A stretch of 64,000 bases of DNA from Candidatus Fredericiella danica. GTDB taxonomy: Bacteria > Chloroflexota > Anaerolineae > Caldilineales > Caldilineaceae. The position numbers were made by a program, and so were the translations under genes. A model generated the notes under the pieces. That model searched no databases. It was not told where the DNA came from and was given only the letters and a program-made list of their open reading frames with translations. Where the stretch lies: the NCBI GenBank assembly GCA_016713335.1, contig JADJPH010000024.1, positions 12,978-76,977 on the forward strand, read 5' to 3'. Below, in pieces: positions 29,700-39,480 of the stretch (positions are counted from its first letter, which is position 1; every line of letters starts with the position of its first letter).

Positions 29700-32600
29700 T
29701 TAGGGCAAGGTGCGATACACCGTATTCACAAACAACTGCCTGCCCTCGGCTGTCATCTGCTTCGGACCGTGCTGGAAGCTCCAAAGCATATACCAGCCAC
29801 TCTGCATGGTGATGTCTGAATACCGCGTGTCCACGCTCGAACCGCTCACATAGAAGCCAAACGGCTGCACACCCGCCGGTTGGTCGCCCAGGAAGATGTC
29901 CACGCGTGGGCTGTCCTCCACATAGAGCTTCCAGATCCGGTTCTTTGCCGTGCTGAAGTCGTACGGATAGTGCCAGATCGGATCGGCGGTGAGATTCTCA
30001 AGCACCGACGTTCCCGCACCATGCGCACCGTTGGCATAGCCGATCGCCAGCCCCAGCTTCCCGAAGAATGCATAGCCGCCTTCTCCCAGACCCAACACCG
30101 GCTTCTTATTGCGCCGAATATTTTCAAGCGCCGCGCCATCTCCCCATTGGTCCAGGGTGCCCGTTTCCGGCCCAACAATGACCAGGCTGTAGGGCTTCAG
30201 GTCCGCCTGTCCCACTTCACCGACCTCTAGCTGGTCCACACCGATCCCATGCGCCTGGATCAGGTCTCGATAGGCATCCGCCGTATCGAGGTCCCCTTTG
30301 TGGATGTAGACGACGCGCGGCATCAGGTGGAATCCCGTGTTCTTGAGCAGGGTAAACGGCTTACCCAGCGTATCCACGCCACTGGCGACGCCGCGAACGG
30401 AGTAAGCGCCTGCCTGATGGCCATCCTCAAACCAGTTGGCATAGATCGCATCGCCCTTTTCACCGTCGCCGTGCTCACCATCGTCGAAGAGCTTCATGGG
30501 CGCCGCCACAAACCCGTCGGGACCATACACCCGCACCTGCACGGATTGAGCTGCCAACGGCTTCTCACCCTGGCTCAGGAAGCCGAGAATCTGGATGGGG
30601 GCGCCGATTGTCCGTTGGCTGGGCGGTGTACCCACAAAGAGTTGGAAGTTTACACTGGTCTTGGCACTCACCCAGAACATCCACTCATTGTCGCTTGTGT
30701 CCGCCGGGACGATCAGCACCTTCCAGATGCCCGGCTGCGGTTTCTCAACAATGCAGGTCTGGTGCGTCGCATCGACTCGGCAGATGCCTCCCTGCGGACT
30801 CTTTGGGTCGAAGTAGTTCTTCTGGTTCGGATCCATCAGCAGGAAGTAGGTCGGATTCTGAGGCGAAGTCGCCTTCGACCAGTTCAGTGCAAAGGTGACC
30901 CGCGCCAGGTTATCCGGCACTTCGATATCGAACGGTGTCCGCCCCAGGCCGGCGCCGCGCGCCTGGAACAGACGGGACTCGTCGAGAATCTCCTCGGCGT
31001 ACTGCTTGTAGACGTCGCCCAACCGGTTCGGGAGCTTCGTGGGCCAGGCATCGATCCCGGTCGCCACGGCACTCACGGCTTCGACGCCGGCCGCGGCCAT
31101 CGTTGTCCCCGTCTCATTGACCGCACGGAACTCGCCGCCATTGTCATCGGCGATTTCTTCAAGCAGGGCATGGAAGCCCGCACTGGATGGACCGACACCG
31201 ACGGTGTGGACGATCGTGTCGGTAGGTTCAATGACGCCCTTGACGGCGGGCGTGTCATAATACGGGTCCACATTCTCCATACCATCCGACAGCAAGATCA
31301 CGACATCGGCCACGCTGTAGGCTGCCGGCGCTGCCGTGACCTGGTTCTGACCTTCAAGCAACCCCTTGCCGATGGCAGTCAAATCATCCGGTGTCAGCCC
31401 GTTGATCGCGGTCTTTGCCGCATCGAGCACCGCCGAAGGACCCACACCCGGCACCTGCGTGATGCCATAATTTACCGTTGCACCTGTGCTGAAGCTGACC
31501 ACGGCGATGCGGTCATCGGGCAGCGACTGATCGACAAAGAGCCGTGCAGCGTTTTGCGCTGCCGCCATCTTGTCGTAATCGGACATGCTACCCGAATGGT
31601 CGACGACGATGGCGCGATCGGTGATCTCCCGTTCCGTGAACAACACCGCGCGCGTCTCGCTGTCGCTGCCGTGTCCGGTCCAGGTCACGCCAAGGTCATA
31701 TTTGCTGCCGGCAGAGTAGACGCCACTCTGCGGCTTGACCATCAGCCAGAACTGGTCACCGACTGCGGCGCCGCTCAGGATCGAGGCGTTGGCGCCATCA
31801 ATCTGGACGCTGAAGTCGCCGGTCGCTGCATCCGCAAACGAACTGGGACCACCCAACGTGCTGGTCGCTTCAAGCACCACCTGAATCACATTGGGATTGG
31901 CCGGGTCACCAGCTTCCGCAACGTTGCCGGTCTGCGGGTCAACGATGTTGAGTGTCCGGAAGTCACCGGCCAGCGTGTACGGTTGGCTGTTGCCGTTGGG
32001 CAGCGCGGCGGCATTGACTCGGATCGTCCACACGCCGGCCACAGGGTTCGGCACCTGCACCTGCTCCAGGTTGTTCAAGTTATCCACCGCACGGTTGGCC
32101 TGCACAACGTGCGTTGCGCGCACGATGGGGTCAGATGTGCCGATGTCCTGATTGCTGCCATTCAGCGCTGCTCGGGGCAGTGGCGGCAGCACCCAGGGAC
32201 GCCACACGGTCACGCCATCGGGCGCCGTCAGCGTCAGGTCCAGATTATTGACGAGTTGGGTCGCCTGCACGCCCCAGGCCGGGTTGCCGGGTTCATCATC
32301 CCACGCCAGTGTGAACTTCAGCTCCGCCGTGCCGGGAACCACGGTGATGTTGTAGGTCTCGCTGGTGTCGCCGGGGCTTACCGTACCTTCGACGAAGTTG
32401 TGCGCCTTGATATAGCCGGCAGCCTTCTGCGCATTGGCGGCGCCATACCCCGTGGACCAGTCGGGACCGGCGTGATAGATGAGCGGTTGGCCGGTATCCG
32501 GATCGTTCCACCCAAACTCCGTGAAGCCGCCCTGAGTGGGTTCGTGGCGCATGTCTGTCGCCGTCTGCACCAGGATTGCCTTCATGGTCGCCTCACGGGC

Positions 32601-34850
32601 GCGGCCCTTGCTTGGGAACGACTGATGATACTGCTCCGTCAGCAGTGCGGTCACACCGGCGATCGCGGGCGACGCCATTGAGGTGCCGCACTTCGGCACG
32701 TAGCCCTGCGAGTCATGGTCGGTCGAGTCCATGCAGCCTGGCGCCATGATCTCCGGCTTCAGGCGGCCGTCCCATGTTGGGCCCCGGCTGGAAAAGCTGG
32801 CGATGCTCTGCACGCTGCCGGGGCTGAATGCACCGACCGTGATAATGTTCTTCGAAGGGCTCAACACCGAGAAGTAGCCGCGTGGCCCCGTCGTTGGGTC
32901 TGGGTCCGGGTCGGTGTCAGGGTCACTGCCATCCGGCACGGTGCCGGTCGTGCAGTATTGGGCGCCACCCCCTTGATTGGCCGCCGCCCAGACAACGGTG
33001 TGGCGTGGGATTGCCGTGCTACCGTCCGTCATTTCGCCGCGCACCAACTGGTCGACCGCCTGTGCGGTCGCATCATACGCGCCGCAGGTCATGACGTAGG
33101 AGTGGTTGCTGACTTCGATGTGATAGGTGTTGACGGCCTCGTTCCAGGTGCCGGCATTCCAGCCACCGTAGGGCGCCAGCTTCGCATTGGGCGCCATCCC
33201 CCGCAACTGGAAAGCCGTGCAGGAACCGAATGGACAGTTGCTGACGCTGTTGGCGCCGCTTGCCCCAATGATCCCGGCCACATGGCTGCCGTGACCGTTA
33301 CCGTCATCCTGGGTGCGCAGCACGCGACCGGAGAAGTCGTTGTGGCTGAAGCCCGATGCGTTCAGACCGGTGTCGAAGATGCCGACAGCAACGCCGCTGC
33401 CATCGAGACCGGCGTAGAAGGCCGGCGACACGCCGGTGTTGGCCAGTTGCGCATTGTTGACGTTCAGGTCAATGCGCGCCTGGTCGTTCAGCACCTGCAT
33501 CGGTGCGGGGCCTTCCTCGATCCAACTCACTGGATCCTGCTGCGCCAGGGTCTCGATCGACGTCTTGGCAATGACGACCGCAAAGAGATGCTCGCCGTAG
33601 AGCGTTGCGGTCGCGCCAAGCCCACTCAGCAGGTCGATAGCCGTTTGATCACTGACATCGGCATGGAAAGTGACGAGCAGATTGATCGTGCCATCTGCAT
33701 TTGCTGCCCACGCAAAGAGTTCGTTTGCCTGGATCTTGGGATCGACCTTGTCGGTAGTCTTGATCAGCCCCAGCCAGCGCACCAGACTCTTGAAGATCGG
33801 TGACGCCGGGTCAGGGGTTGGCGTCACAAATGCCGTGTAGAGGGTATCGCCGACATAGGTCACCAGGCGGATGCCTGCCGCCTCCAGTGCTGCGCGCTCA
33901 TCCGCCGTGGGCAGGCGCTTCAATTGCGCAAAGGCGTGAAGTCCCGGCGTGCCCGGCAGCGCTGCCGCCAGTTCCGGATCCAGCCCGGCCCCCGGTGTGA
34001 AGGTGCGGCCGCGCAGGGTCAGTTCAATTGTCTGGGCGTTGAAGCGCATGACGTTGGTGAAGAGTGTGCGCCCATCGCCTGTCATGGCGTCGGGACCGGC
34101 ATCAAACCCCAGAGCAAGTAGCGACCCTGCTCCTGCACGATCGGCACAAGTCCCGGATTCCCGACTGCCGAGGCGATGCGAACGCCAAATGCCATTGGCT
34201 CGCTCAACTGCGGGCCGATGCCGTTTTGGGCGCCGGTGTAGACGGCCACCGTGTTGTCACCCGGCAGCGCAATCCCATCGTAGGCGCTCTGGCTGGCGCC
34301 AAACTCCAGCGCCTGGACAGCAGCACCGGTGAAGCTGGCGCCGTTGGGATGGCCAATCGACAGGCCGAGCCGGCCAAAGAAGGTATAGCCGCCCGTACCC
34401 AAACCGACGACCGGCAGCCCTGACGCCACGATAGCGTCAAAGAGACCCGGTTTGGATCCCATTGCCCGTTTGATCCGGTATCGGCGCCAATGATCACCAG
34501 GTCATAGTTGCCGAGCCCTGGTACAGCAGCGACGTCGCTCACCGACGTCCCGTCATTCTTCGCGAGTGATGGAAGCATCAGGTGAAATGCACCATCGGGC
34601 AATGTGGGCGCGCCCAATTGCTCGACGTGCACCGTGAATCCGTTGGCATTGAGCAAAGTGGCGACCTGGGCAGCAGTCGCCGGATCGTTCCGATGGTAGT
34701 AGAGGACGCGCACGGGTCCACTGGACGCAGCGGCGCGACAGCTCCTGGCGAAACCGCTGCCAGGAGTACGTTGAGCATGAGGATAAGGGGTGCAAGGTAG
34801 GACAGGCTGCGTTGGAAGCGGCGACGTGTCAGATGGATGGATGGTCGCAT
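29700..34850 (-). CDS. Secreted S8 (subtilisin-like) protease with VWA domain and duplicated terminal domain, three frame changes near the N-terminus
   Basis: About 1,716 residues when joined; the last 1,461 are in one frame. The signal peptide is MRPSIHLTRRRFQRSLSYLA... to AVA. Domain 1 (about 40-265) is an unknown alpha/beta domain with YDLVIIGADTGSNGQWDP and PVVGLGTGGYTFFGRLGLSIG. The S8 domain has all three catalytic motifs: VGIFDTG (Asp about 493), DGNGHGSHVAG (His about 520) and CGTSMASP (Ser about 724), with an Asp/Pro-rich insert. A beta domain follows, then a VWA domain with the MIDAS motif VVDHSGSMS (about 1083). The last 200 residues repeat domain 1 (YSLVIVGPETGTLDQWGD, PVLGLGEGGYAFFGKLGLAIG). 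Frames change near 34735, 34455 and 34092. AAAGGAAG precedes ATG 34850. The substrate is unknown. Confidence 0.85.
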
Positions 34851-35152
34851 GATGGTCTTCCTTTCTCTGTTGAAACAGGATGGGGGTGACTACTGATTCA
34901 AACATAGCAGGCGAAATCGCCGCCCACCGTGTCATAGGACAAGCTCATCCTGTGTTTCGACGCACAATTCGGTTATCTGGAAATTGTGAATTTCGTCACA
35001 TACCATTCGGGGCGCATGCCGTATCCTTTCGCATTGCGTCGCGTGTGGCCCAGCGCAGGCGCAAGCGGACGCCGGTGTTCCAGTGAGGGCCTGCTGTATG
35101 AGATTGATTGCATGCGGCAATAAAGTGCTGGACCGGCAGCAAAGGAAGAAAG
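34851..35152. other. Intergenic region upstream of the S8 protease gene
   Basis: 302 bp between divergent genes. Apart from the Shine-Dalgarno of the protease gene and that of the small gene at 35153, I see no convincing promoter, repeat or RNA. Short frames here have no coding character. Confidence 0.45.
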
Positions 35153-35377
35153 ATGATTGACTACAGCTATTCAGTTTTGGCGCGATTGGAGCATGAGGAG
35201 CGCGTACGAGCGTTCGAACTCAGCCGATCCGTCAGGCGGAGCAACGGAGACAAAGGTGGGCGCTTCAGCACCCTGGCGTATCGCGCCGGAGACCTGCTTG
35301 AGCGTCTTGGCGGACAACTGAAGGCGCGCAACGGTGCGCAGCCGATCCCGCAGCGGATCCAAACCAGCCAGGCATAA
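35153..35377 (+). CDS. Small basic protein of unknown function
   Basis: 74 residues (MIDYSYSVLARLEHEERVRAFELSRSV...). AAGGAAGAAAG directly precedes ATG 35153, which is why I prefer it over 35108. The N-terminus is predicted helical and amphipathic, and the tail is basic and polar (RNGAQPIPQRIQ). No family was recognised. A well-formed hairpin with downstream T-rich sequence at 35453-35482 supports a short transcription unit. Confidence 0.5.
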   Translation: MIDYSYSVLARLEHEERVRAFELSRSVRRSNGDKGGRFSTLAYRAGDLLERLGGQLKARNGAQPIPQRIQTSQA

Positions 35378-35452
35378 ACCCTGGCAACCAGTGACGGCCA
35401 CGCCATGTGCGCGTGGGCTACATCCGTCAACAACAATAGAAGAGTGATCAAA

Positions 35453-35482
35453 GAGAGCGTCGCCTGCAAGGGCGGCGCTCTC
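35453..35482 (+). terminator. Hairpin after the small gene at 35153
   Basis: A 12-pair stem (gagagcgtcgcc / ggcggcgctctc, one G-T pair) with a 6-base loop, followed by tgattct. It lies between the small gene and the convergent methyltransferase gene. Confidence 0.7.
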
Positions 35483-35538
35483 TGATTCTATGCAACGCAC
35501 GAGGCAGGAGCCGGTGCGGCGCGGTTAGCTGTTGCGGA

Positions 35539-36735
35539 TCATGTGCGATGTACGATTCCCGTCGCAAGGCGGACGGACAAGCCACCATTCACCAGCCCAA
35601 GCCCGGCGTCTAGCGCAAGTCCGGTCTGCCGCACCAACTGCACATCGCTGCAGAGCATCGCCACCTGCCAGCCCGGGCATTTCGCCCGCATCACATTGCC
35701 AAACTGGGCGTAGAGATTGCGCAGATCTTGATCGGTGCTGAGCCGCTGCCCATAGGGCGGATTTGTCACCACCCAGCCCGGGGTTGGCGGTGGGATAATC
35801 GAAGAAAGGGCGTGATGCTGAAACTCAATGAACTCCGCCACGTGTGCGCGGCCGGCATTCGCCTCCGCCGCCTCGATTGCCCCGGCATCACGGTCAGACC
35901 CTTGAATCACCAACTTGCCGCCCAATGCGGCGCGCCGGTCTCGCTCCAGGCGATCTGCCTCGATCAGCAACGATTGCCAAAGTGCAACGTCAAACCCAGG
36001 CCACTCCATAAACGCAAAGCGGCGATGGCGACCTGGCGCGGCGTTGCAGGCCAGCAGCGCCGCCTCGATGGGAATCGTGCCTGACCCACAAAACGGATCG
36101 AGCAGTGGCGCCGGTTCGGCAAGCGCACCCTCCGCCCAGCCGGACGCAAACAAGATGCCGGCGGCCAGCGTCTCGCGCAGCGGCGCTTTGGCGGTTGCCA
36201 GCCGATAGCCGCGGCGGTGCAGCAACGCACCGGAGGCATCGATGCTGATCGTGCACTGGTCGTGCAGCAGGCGCACCAGGACAATCTGAGGCGGCTGGTC
36301 GGCCTCCTCATCGGCCTTTTCCACGGCAGGCGGTGTGCTCAGCCGGTCACCGATCGCACCCACCACGCGCTCTGCGACTGCATCCGAATGGTAGAGCCGC
36401 GATTTGTGGCACGTGACGCGCAAGGTCACCGGCTGCCCTGGGACCAGATAACGCTCCCACGCCAACTTCGCCGCCGCCCGCCGCAATTCGGTGAAGCCAA
36501 TCGCACGGAACTCACCCAGCCGCACAAGGACCCTGCTGGCGGTGCGCAGCCAGAGGTTTGCGCGGTAAATGGCCTCCAGGTCGCCCGTGAAGGCTACGCC
36601 ACCTGGATCACCGGCATCTTGTTTGCGCGGCGCTTGCGGATTGGCGGGCGCAGCAGATGCAAGGCCCAGGGTGCTCAGTTCGTATTCGGTAATCGGCGCA
36701 AGGCCTGGGGCAGCGACAGCATAAAGTTTATGCAC
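35539..36735 (-). CDS. 23S rRNA guanine-N2-methyltransferase-like protein (THUMP + methyltransferase; RlmL/YpsC type)
   Basis: 398 residues. It begins LYAVAAPGLAPITEYELSTLG, the typical start of this family. A THUMP RNA-binding domain is in about residues 50-165. The Rossmann methyltransferase domain has LLDPFCGSGTIPIEAALLA (AdoMet motif I) and VVTNPPYGQRLS (the catalytic NPPY). The architecture matches the single-domain RlmL/YpsC proteins that methylate guanines in 23S rRNA. The exact target nucleotide cannot be assigned. Intact and monocistronic. Confidence 0.9.
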   Translation of the reverse strand: MHKLYAVAAPGLAPITEYELSTLGLASAAPANPQAPRKQDAGDPGGVAFTGDLEAIYRANLWLRTASRVLVRLGEFRAIGFTELRRAAAKLAWERYLVPGQPVTLRVTCHKSRLYHSDAVAERVVGAIGDRLSTPPAVEKADEEADQPPQIVLVRLLHDQCTISIDASGALLHRRGYRLATAKAPLRETLAAGILFASGWAEGALAEPAPLLDPFCGSGTIPIEAALLACNAAPGRHRRFAFMEWPGFDVALWQSLLIEADRLERDRRAALGGKLVIQGSDRDAGAIEAAEANAGRAHVAEFIEFQHHALSSIIPPPTPGWVVTNPPYGQRLSTDQDLRNLYAQFGNVMRAKCPGWQVAMLCSDVQLVRQTGLALDAGLGLVNGGLSVRLATGIVHRT

Positions 36736-37072
36736 AGGTTAGGTTAGGGGCACTCATACCCCATGAGTAGCGTTTTGCCGCACACCGCGTTCGGCGTGCC
36801 AACGTTGCAGTGTCGTGCCGGCCCATTATGCCACGGGAGGCAGTGATTTGCTATAGGCAGCGGATCAAGCGAAGGTTAAAATGACGGTGAGGAAAATGAT
36901 CAACGCGGAGATGTGGAGGTAGCGCGGAGTTCGCGGAGATTTGGTATGTGCGTGGCTTTGGCCGCGGCAGGGCGAACCACTTACTCACGTGCGTGGCTCT
37001 GATTGGTACGTGCGTGGCTGCCCAGGTAAAAGCGTGGCCTGATTGGGTGCCCAGTGGCGGCAAGCCGGGCGC
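36736..37072. repeat. Intergenic region with short repeats
   Basis: 337 bp without a gene. It contains three copies of the word tgcgtggct (about 36947, 36990 and 37011), two of them as acgtgcgtggct, and a cluster of cgcggag words at 36903-36940 similar to the repeat at 55799-55902. It presumably holds the promoter of the methyltransferase gene, which I could not place. Confidence 0.55.
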
Positions 37073-39069
37073 CTATCTATTCTCAATCTTTGGCAAATAT
37101 ACTGCCTCGCCACCCAGAATCGTGACGGCAGTGCGCGTAATGACGGTCCCTTGATCATTGTCGATCAACGCCGTATTGCGAATCACGCTCGCCTTGCCAG
37201 GCGTGCCGCCCGCGGTCATCGTGTACGTCACCGTCACCGGTTGCGTGCTCGACACCTCGCCGTCCCACAGAATCCGTCCGCCCGCAACCGCCACCTGCCC
37301 GCTGCTCGCTTGGACGGTGCCGGTCACGAGGGTCGCATTGGTGGGGAGGGTGTCGGTCAGGCGAGCGCTGGGGAGAAGCGCGCCGGGGTTAAGCAGGCGA
37401 ATGGTATAGTGAAGTGGGTCGTTCGGTTCGGCCTGCGCCTTGTCAACGAGCTTCTGTGAGGTGGCAAGGGTGCCCTTGACCTGGGTTGGGACGACCCCGG
37501 CCCGCAGGTAGTTGCCGCGCCCGGTGCCCCAGAGGATGCGGGCGTTGGCGGAATTACCGATGTCATAGGCCACCAGCCCACGATTGATGGTCCCAAGCAC
37601 CAGCTCCAGGTCAGGATCCGCGTCAATGTTGGCGATCGTGGGCGCGCCCAACGCCCCGCCGCGACCATCACTGACGTTAAAGGGCAATTCCACCGCATCG
37701 ATCAGCTTGCCATCCCAACTGACGACGTAGAGTCTCCCCGGCTTGTTGCTGTCGTTCTGGGTCCACGACGCAAAGATCACCTCCGCCTTCCCGTTGTTGT
37801 CCAGATCCACTACGATCGGTTCGGTTGCAAAACGGATGAAGCCTTCGTTGGCGCCGGTTACCTCAAAGGGCCAACTCCCGTGCTCGGTCTTATCGAGCCA
37901 ATAGGCATGGACGCGCCCGTCATACGATGGATAGAGGATCTCGCGCAGCCCATCCCCGTCGAGGTCCACGACGACCGGATTGGGTGCGTTGTTCTCGATC
38001 ACGTTGTAGTCCTCGCTCAGTGGCGCCGCATGCGCATCGGGGTCGGAATCACCGTCCAGTCGTGCGTAGCATCCTTCCAGCGCGTACGGTCAGCGTTGAG
38101 GATATAGGGCATCTCGTAGAGATCTTGATAGGGATTGGCGCCGCAGTTGTAGATGTTGCCCACGATGATAATTTCCAGTTTGCCGTCCCCGTTCACGTCG
38201 GCGATGGTCGGCGCGCTGTTCGCCATGTTGGGCCGGTGCTCGACGCCGCAATCGGCATAGCCGCGCAGGTCGACGGCATGATCGACGTGCAACCCCACGC
38301 GCGCCCATGCCTTCCGGACGCCGTTGATCAGTCCATACACCGGGTTGGCGCGCAGTGGGGAGCCGTCGGCATGAAACGCCGCTACGTAGTGCGTGTCGTT
38401 GGGGCCAATCACCTCGGCGCTGCCGTCACCGTCGACGTCAGCCACTGCGACATTCTCATTGAAGCAGCCGGACGCATACCCGTTGGTGTCGCCATCCGGG
38501 GAGAGCTGCGGCCAGCCGGATCGGACCGTACCGTCGTGCTCGTACACAAACCATTGGTTGTCGGAGCGCGTTGAACAGATGGCGATCTCAAGGTCGTGGT
38601 CGTTGTCCATGTCGGCCGTCGCCAGGCTGCGGATCTCACGGCCGTCACCGGTCGGGTTCTTCGGCCAGGGTGAGATTGGGTTCAGCCCGGGGCCGTAAAC
38701 GGCAAGTTCACCGTCGCCGCTTGCCGTGACCACCTCAAGGCGCGTGTCGTTGTTGATATCGGCAAGCACGATGCCGGGCCAAAGGCGGGCGCTGCTCCCC
38801 TGCGGGCGAATCCACTTGATGGTCCCTGAGGTCCCGTTCACTGCCATCAGGGTATAGCCGCCCCAGTAGACTTCCGCGGCGCCGTCAGCGTCGAGATCGC
38901 CCACCGCGGGGGAGGCATACCAGCCCGTCTCGCAGTACCAGTTGGGGCAGCGCTGCCATTTCAAGGTGAGGGGCCACGGCGACGCCGCCGCAGGCTCGGC
39001 ACTATGGGCGGGGAGCGCCGGAAGCAGGGAAAAGAGGAGAACAGCAAGAAGCAAGAAATGGCGTTTCAT
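37073..39069 (-). CDS. Secreted FG-GAP/VCBS-repeat protein, one frame change
   Basis: About 665 residues from ATG 39069 (GGAGGT upstream). The signal peptide is MKRHFLLLAVLLFSLLPALPAHSA. A beta-propeller of FG-GAP repeats follows, seen as repeated calcium-loop motifs: VGDLDADGAAEVYW, LADINNDTRLEVV, VADVDGDGSAEVIG, IADVNGDGKLEIIIVG, VVDLDGDGLREIL and VVDLDNNGKAEVIF. A DUF11-type beta-sandwich is near the C-terminus (YTIRLLNPGALLPSARLTDTLPTNATL...VTVTYTMTA). It ends VYLPKIENR, a tail like that of the beta-helix protein at 42237-45474. The frame changes near 38030. Probably surface-associated. The ligand is unknown. Confidence 0.85.
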
Positions 39070-39480
39070 GGAAGTACCTCCGTAGAAAACCACATATTTA
39101 CCCGCAACAAGAGAGAGGAGTATCCCGCCAAGCCGCAAAGCCGCCAAGGAGGACAGGGGGAAGTCTCCCGCAGGGACGCGGGGAGATATCGACCCAAGAA
39201 CGCAAAGAACACAAAGAAAATGCAGAGTCTCCGCCCTTTTCTTTGTGTTCTCTGTGCTCTTTGTGGTGATTTTCCATCTTCCTCCCCGCATTTCCCTGCG
39301 GCTCTGCGTCACTGCGGGAGATATCGTTTTTTCTCCCCTTTGTGGCTTGGCGGGAGGCTTTGGCTCTTTCTGATAGTGTAAGCATTGATACAAAGCTCTA
39401 ACGGTTCGCCAATATGATACTGATGCTTTGTTGCTAGAATAGTGCAATACTCTATTGATTACCAGGAGCAACCGACGTCT
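39070..39480. repeat. Intergenic region with a long nested inverted repeat (core 39124-39354)
   Basis: A 17-bp outer arm at 39124-39140 (cccgccaagccgcaaag) pairs with 39338-39354 with one mismatch. An inner perfect 15-bp arm is 39206-39220 (agaacacaaagaaaa) with 39237-39251. Between them, gggagatatcg occurs twice (39181-39191 and 39316-39326). The whole could fold into one long hairpin of about 230 bases. It separates the divergent FG-GAP and clpB genes. No CIRCE element was found before clpB. Confidence 0.7.

Noticed and set aside
30249..32681. 810-residue open frame on the plus strand
   Set aside because: Exactly antisense to the S8/VWA protein, whose catalytic motifs are intact. The antisense frame is a codon-bias shadow rich in His/Arg/Asp with no domain.
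36903..37021. CRISPR array from the repeated words
   Set aside because: Repeats are 9-12 bases with irregular spacing of about 20-45 bases, and there are no cas genes in the window.
39070..39480. CIRCE (HrcA) or other heat-shock operator before clpB
   Set aside because: No TTAGCACTC-N9-GAGTGCTAA-like sequence is present; only the long inverted repeat was found.
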